Assembly: GCA_029959195.1 (NCBI GenBank)
Contig: CP114118.1
Coordinates: 1,612,001-1,676,000, forward strand
Origin: Dictyophora rubrovolvata
Taxonomy: Eukaryota > Basidiomycota > Agaricomycetes > Phallales > Phallaceae
Length of the DNA stretch: 64,000 nucleotides
Direction of reading: 5' to 3'
This document shows, one piece after another, positions 60,890-64,000 of this stretch (the stretch's first letter is position 1; every line of letters starts with the position of its first letter). The notes beneath the pieces were generated by a model. It saw only the letters and a program-made list of their open reading frames with translations. It was not told where the DNA came from and ran no database searches. Position numbers and translations under genes: made by a program.

Positions 60890-63440
60890 TTAGGGAGGAA
60901 ATTGTCTCGAAAGCTCTGTCATCGCTTTCATCGCTTCAAGTCGGAAAGTATCATTCGTAATGACCAGAACGTCAGGGTCCATGAAAGTCAACAATGGTGG
61001 TGCTTCCACGTTCGTACTGTACATTGGCCAGAATATCAGTGACGAGATATTCGCTTTCGCCCCGTAATTCGGATTCAAAGTATTGGCAAAATTGACCACC
61101 GCATCTGTTCCTTGGAAATCCGGACTTACTGAGCTTGAATAGAATTCCGCGAGATCGCTGGTATGGAAAGAACCTAGAAATGGTGTCGACTTCTTTCGTT
61201 TAAACACTGTCGGGTTTAGTTATTTAATTGAAAAAGGCACGAGATTGAAACAAACAAACATACGGAAGGACCAGGCGTTTTGTCTTTTTGAAGCAATTTG
61301 TAAAAAGAAACGCCTTCATTAAAAGACTAATCAATTGTTTTGCCCAACCCTAGTAATAACAACTACCATTTCTTACCTGGGCGCTTGGAACAAGACATCA
61401 CCCTGAAATGCAGCAAGTCGTTTGAATTCGGGCCTTGCAAAAAGGAGAGTGAGGAAGCCAGCACTTCCAAAAAAGTGATATTAGTACTCACGTAAGTTTA
61501 TTGGCCGTGCCCGTTCCAAATGGACTTCCCTAAAAGCAAAAGCAGCAATGTTGATTATAATTATAATTTGAAGAGGAAGACTTGGACCATACATCTGCGG
61601 GGTCGTTAGGGTAGAGAAGTGCTAGAGGTTCAAATTGTTTGTCGCTCGCCATAGAAAAATAATTGCTCTATACAAAATAAGTTACCGGTTGAATTTGGAA
61701 TGGGGGATCATATCGTATTTATTTACGTGGAGGAAATTTATGGCTTCTGCAGAAGTCCTGAAAATAACTACTTAGAAAAATGAATGAAAAACCTCGGAGT
61801 TTAGATGATACTTACGTTAGGTTTTGTTGTGGTGTAGCGAACAGTCTATATAGGGAAATCAGTAATTGTTTAAATGTTGAACATTGAATAACGAATACTG
61901 GTTTTACTCACGTTCCTTCATCGTCGCAATCTCCGTTAGCAAACGGAATCTAGATGTAATGAGCGAAGAATCCGCCTAAATTTGACATGCAAAGAAGGCT
62001 TACTCTAGAGAATGCACCTTTAGCTAATGAATCTTGAGGATTTTCCGTAAACAAATCTCCATCAATTCGTGGCTGCCAGGCCAACTGGTATGATATTTCT
62101 CATGAATTAGCGAATAGTAAATATATCGATCCAAAGGGACACTTCTCACCTGCAGACTCATGAAACTGAGGAGATTCGGACTTTGGTTTACTGCGTTTTG
62201 GAAAGTTCCAAGTGAAACGGATTTGAGACAAGTCAATGTATCAGTCGAGTTAGAGCATCCGGTATCGACAACAAGTTGATCATAGAAGGGTTGACCAGTA
62301 GATATATCCCTTAAAGGATAAGGAGAACCAGACTCCTGCCCGGTAGTTCAGTGACTCGTAATATATACAACCTCCCGAATGAAATCAAGTTACCATAAAC
62401 GCTCCCCGGAACAAGCCCTCTTGTTTACCACCGTTAATCACCATGTGTAGACCGACGCTGACTGCACCAGCCGATTCGCCCCAGCTAAGACACACGACGT
62501 ACATGAGAAATGAGAAATTATAGCACAGAGGACAATTATAGCATAGAGGACAACTAATTTAACCAACTTACATGGTTACTTTGGTTTTATCGCCACCAAA
62601 AAGATGAATATTGTCTTGTACCCAGTGTAGAGCGAATCTCTCTTTTCATTCATATATGAAATTCGGGAATTTTGAGAACCCCGCCGACTTACGATCTCTT
62701 ATACCAAGATTCCCCACACCAGCTGCTTTGATCTCTTTCGAGGCTGCAAAACCAAATGCTAATTGGTTCTGGGAATCAGAGGTTGAGCGCCGTTAACATG
62801 ATGCATATAAATTCACCGTTCAGCCTATAATTGGCGGACACATAAATGATTGGTTCTCCAAGGGCGATGGAACGAGCTACGACCGTTGAACCATCGTTCA
62901 CTGACGTATCACCCTCTTCAAACCCCCCTCCGTAGATCCACTATTGATCAAGTGTTATATCCCATGCTAGTTAAACTTTGACAAAAAATTAAACTTACGA
63001 ATAGAACCGGTAATTGTGTTTTCGACGATAAGTTCGCGGGCTTGATAACGTTCACTAATAAGCAATCCTCCGATGTATTGAGCCCAGGATTTGGAAGAAT
63101 AGGTCCGGGGAAACCTGGAAGAGTGATCGGAGTAGCAGTCTGTTGGGGACATGCTGGACCAAAAGCAATAGCTTTTTGAGGTTCTGAAAAGTAAGACGGC
63201 GTCTGGGGTAATTCAAACCGACTATCATAGAACTCGAAATAAGATTGAGTCCAATGGAGAGAATTTTACACACCCAGCTTGAGCGAACGGCACCCCCAAA
63301 AATTTATCAAGGCCTCCTTCAGAGACCCCAATAAAGGTACCATAACTCAAAGTGACAGACGGCCCCGACGTAGAGCTCGAATGTGCAAAGGCAGCGAGGA
63401 ATGAAAAAAACAAGCTAGGCAGTATAAACGTTCGTAACAT
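60890..63440 (-). CDS. Secreted type B carboxylesterase/lipase
   Basis: ATG 63440 gives a signal peptide (MLRTFILPSLFFSFLAAFAH). Then GTFIGVSEGGLDKFLGVPFA, SEDCLLVNVIKP (the carboxylesterase type B signature 2), WIYGGGFEEGDTSVNDG (oxyanion hole GGGF), YVSANYRLNAFGFAASKEIK, GNLGIRDQRFALHWVQDNIH, FGGDKTKVT and the nucleophile elbow WGESAGAVSVGLHM. The later exons include WQPRIDGDLFTENP and, in the last, FHTSDLAEFY with the catalytic histidine region; the stop is TAA 60890. The gene is broken into about thirteen exons, several under 60 nt. Members hydrolyse esters, lipids or sterol esters outside the cell. Confidence 0.9.
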
Positions 63441-64000
63441 TGGAACACCAGCACGCAAAGGAACGTGTCTGATGTCGAGGGGTATATATATGCATATCTT
63501 CACTCCGCAGTATCGGTATATCATCGTTGGCTGTCTTGGCCGTTGCAAGTGGATATGTTCATACTACATAGTTGTGGTGAAACCCTTCATCACTAACGCT
63601 ACTTATGACGGATATCAATCAACAATTTCCAATGAAAGTAAAGCGAGGACATGAAACTTTGATGCTTAGGTGCCGAACCAATAGAGTAGTGATTTCGGAA
63701 ACAATAATCAAATAGAAACGAGGTATTGGTAATGCTCGTTTTTGAATAGGATCGTTCGGGGAAGCCGGCGTCTCGAAAATGGAACCTTGATCAGATACGG
63801 CACTTCACCTCAATTTCATATCCTATATATTGTCAGTTAGCCCATCTCGCATTGCACGTTAGGAAAGCGTGATTTTCGGATTTAACACTAGGGAAACAGG
63901 GTCTGAAAGGGACAATACTGGTCACATGTCTAAATTGAACGGACTAGTAATGCGGGTTTGAGTGAAAAAAAGAGATAAAGGTATACTAACAATTGTTCTC
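63441..64000. other. Upstream region of the carboxylesterase gene to window edge
   Basis: 560 bases. No credible exon or RNA gene; short frames at 63352-63654 on the plus strand are antisense shadows. A gene starting beyond the right edge cannot be judged. Confidence 0.4.

Overview
The window looks like nuclear DNA of a mushroom-forming basidiomycete (Agaricomycetes). Genes lie close together on both strands. Most are cut by many introns of about 45-60 nt with GT..AG (sometimes GC..AG) ends and C-T-A-A-type branch sequences. The protein families are typical of Agaricomycetes: GT90/CAP10, GT71/Mnn2, old yellow enzyme, a P450, a multi-exon carboxylesterase and a degenerate kinase-like family. 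I found no rRNA, convincing tRNA, CRISPR or complete transposon. Gene models were built by hand, joining exons at splice sites so that frame and family similarity agree. Exon ends given with coordinates are those I checked; others are approximate.

Layout. 1-10.3 kb: the start of an F-BAR protein; a soluble two-domain ABC ATPase; a GT90 glycosyltransferase; a Cdc4/Mlc1-type myosin light chain; an unknown protein with a Cys/His motif; a penta-EF-hand protein. 10.7-27.3 kb: a small C2H2 protein; CMC4, whose start codon overlaps that of a divergent 706-residue protein; TIM50; TRAPPC5/Trs31; a DH-BAR RhoGEF; a membrane SDR-like protein; an F-box protein; an Mnn2-like mannosyltransferase. 27.3-30.3 kb is a gene-poor island with a decayed kinase-like gene, a fossil gag-like fragment and two small ORFs of uncertain status. 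30.8-44.1 kb: a Golgi Ca2+/Mn2+ ATPase (PMR1), a U1A/U2B''-type RNA-binding protein, a multi-pass membrane protein, a nucleotidyltransferase-like protein, EFG1 and USO1/p115. 44.2-63.5 kb is richer in enzymes: aldo-keto reductase, saccharopine-dehydrogenase-like reductase, HtrL/YibB-like type II membrane protein, old yellow enzyme, lactonase-like beta-propeller, cytochrome P450, class V aminotransferase (MOCOS-like) and secreted type B carboxylesterase. Long AT-rich spacers separate the last of these.

How the genes fit together. Several belong to the secretory route: GT90, GT71, PMR1, TRAPPC5, USO1 and the YibB-like protein. Others serve mitochondrial import (TIM50, CMC4) or cytokinesis and cell polarity (F-BAR protein, Cdc4-type light chain, RhoGEF). 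The redox and hydrolase genes at the right end could be a loose metabolic neighbourhood, but no core biosynthetic enzyme is present. I did not find a clearly new biological system. The most unusual signals are the overlapping divergent start codons, microexons of 3-17 nt, recurrent GC-AG introns, the ABC protein's altered first P-loop, and a 12-bp CACGTG-containing element found in two spacers.
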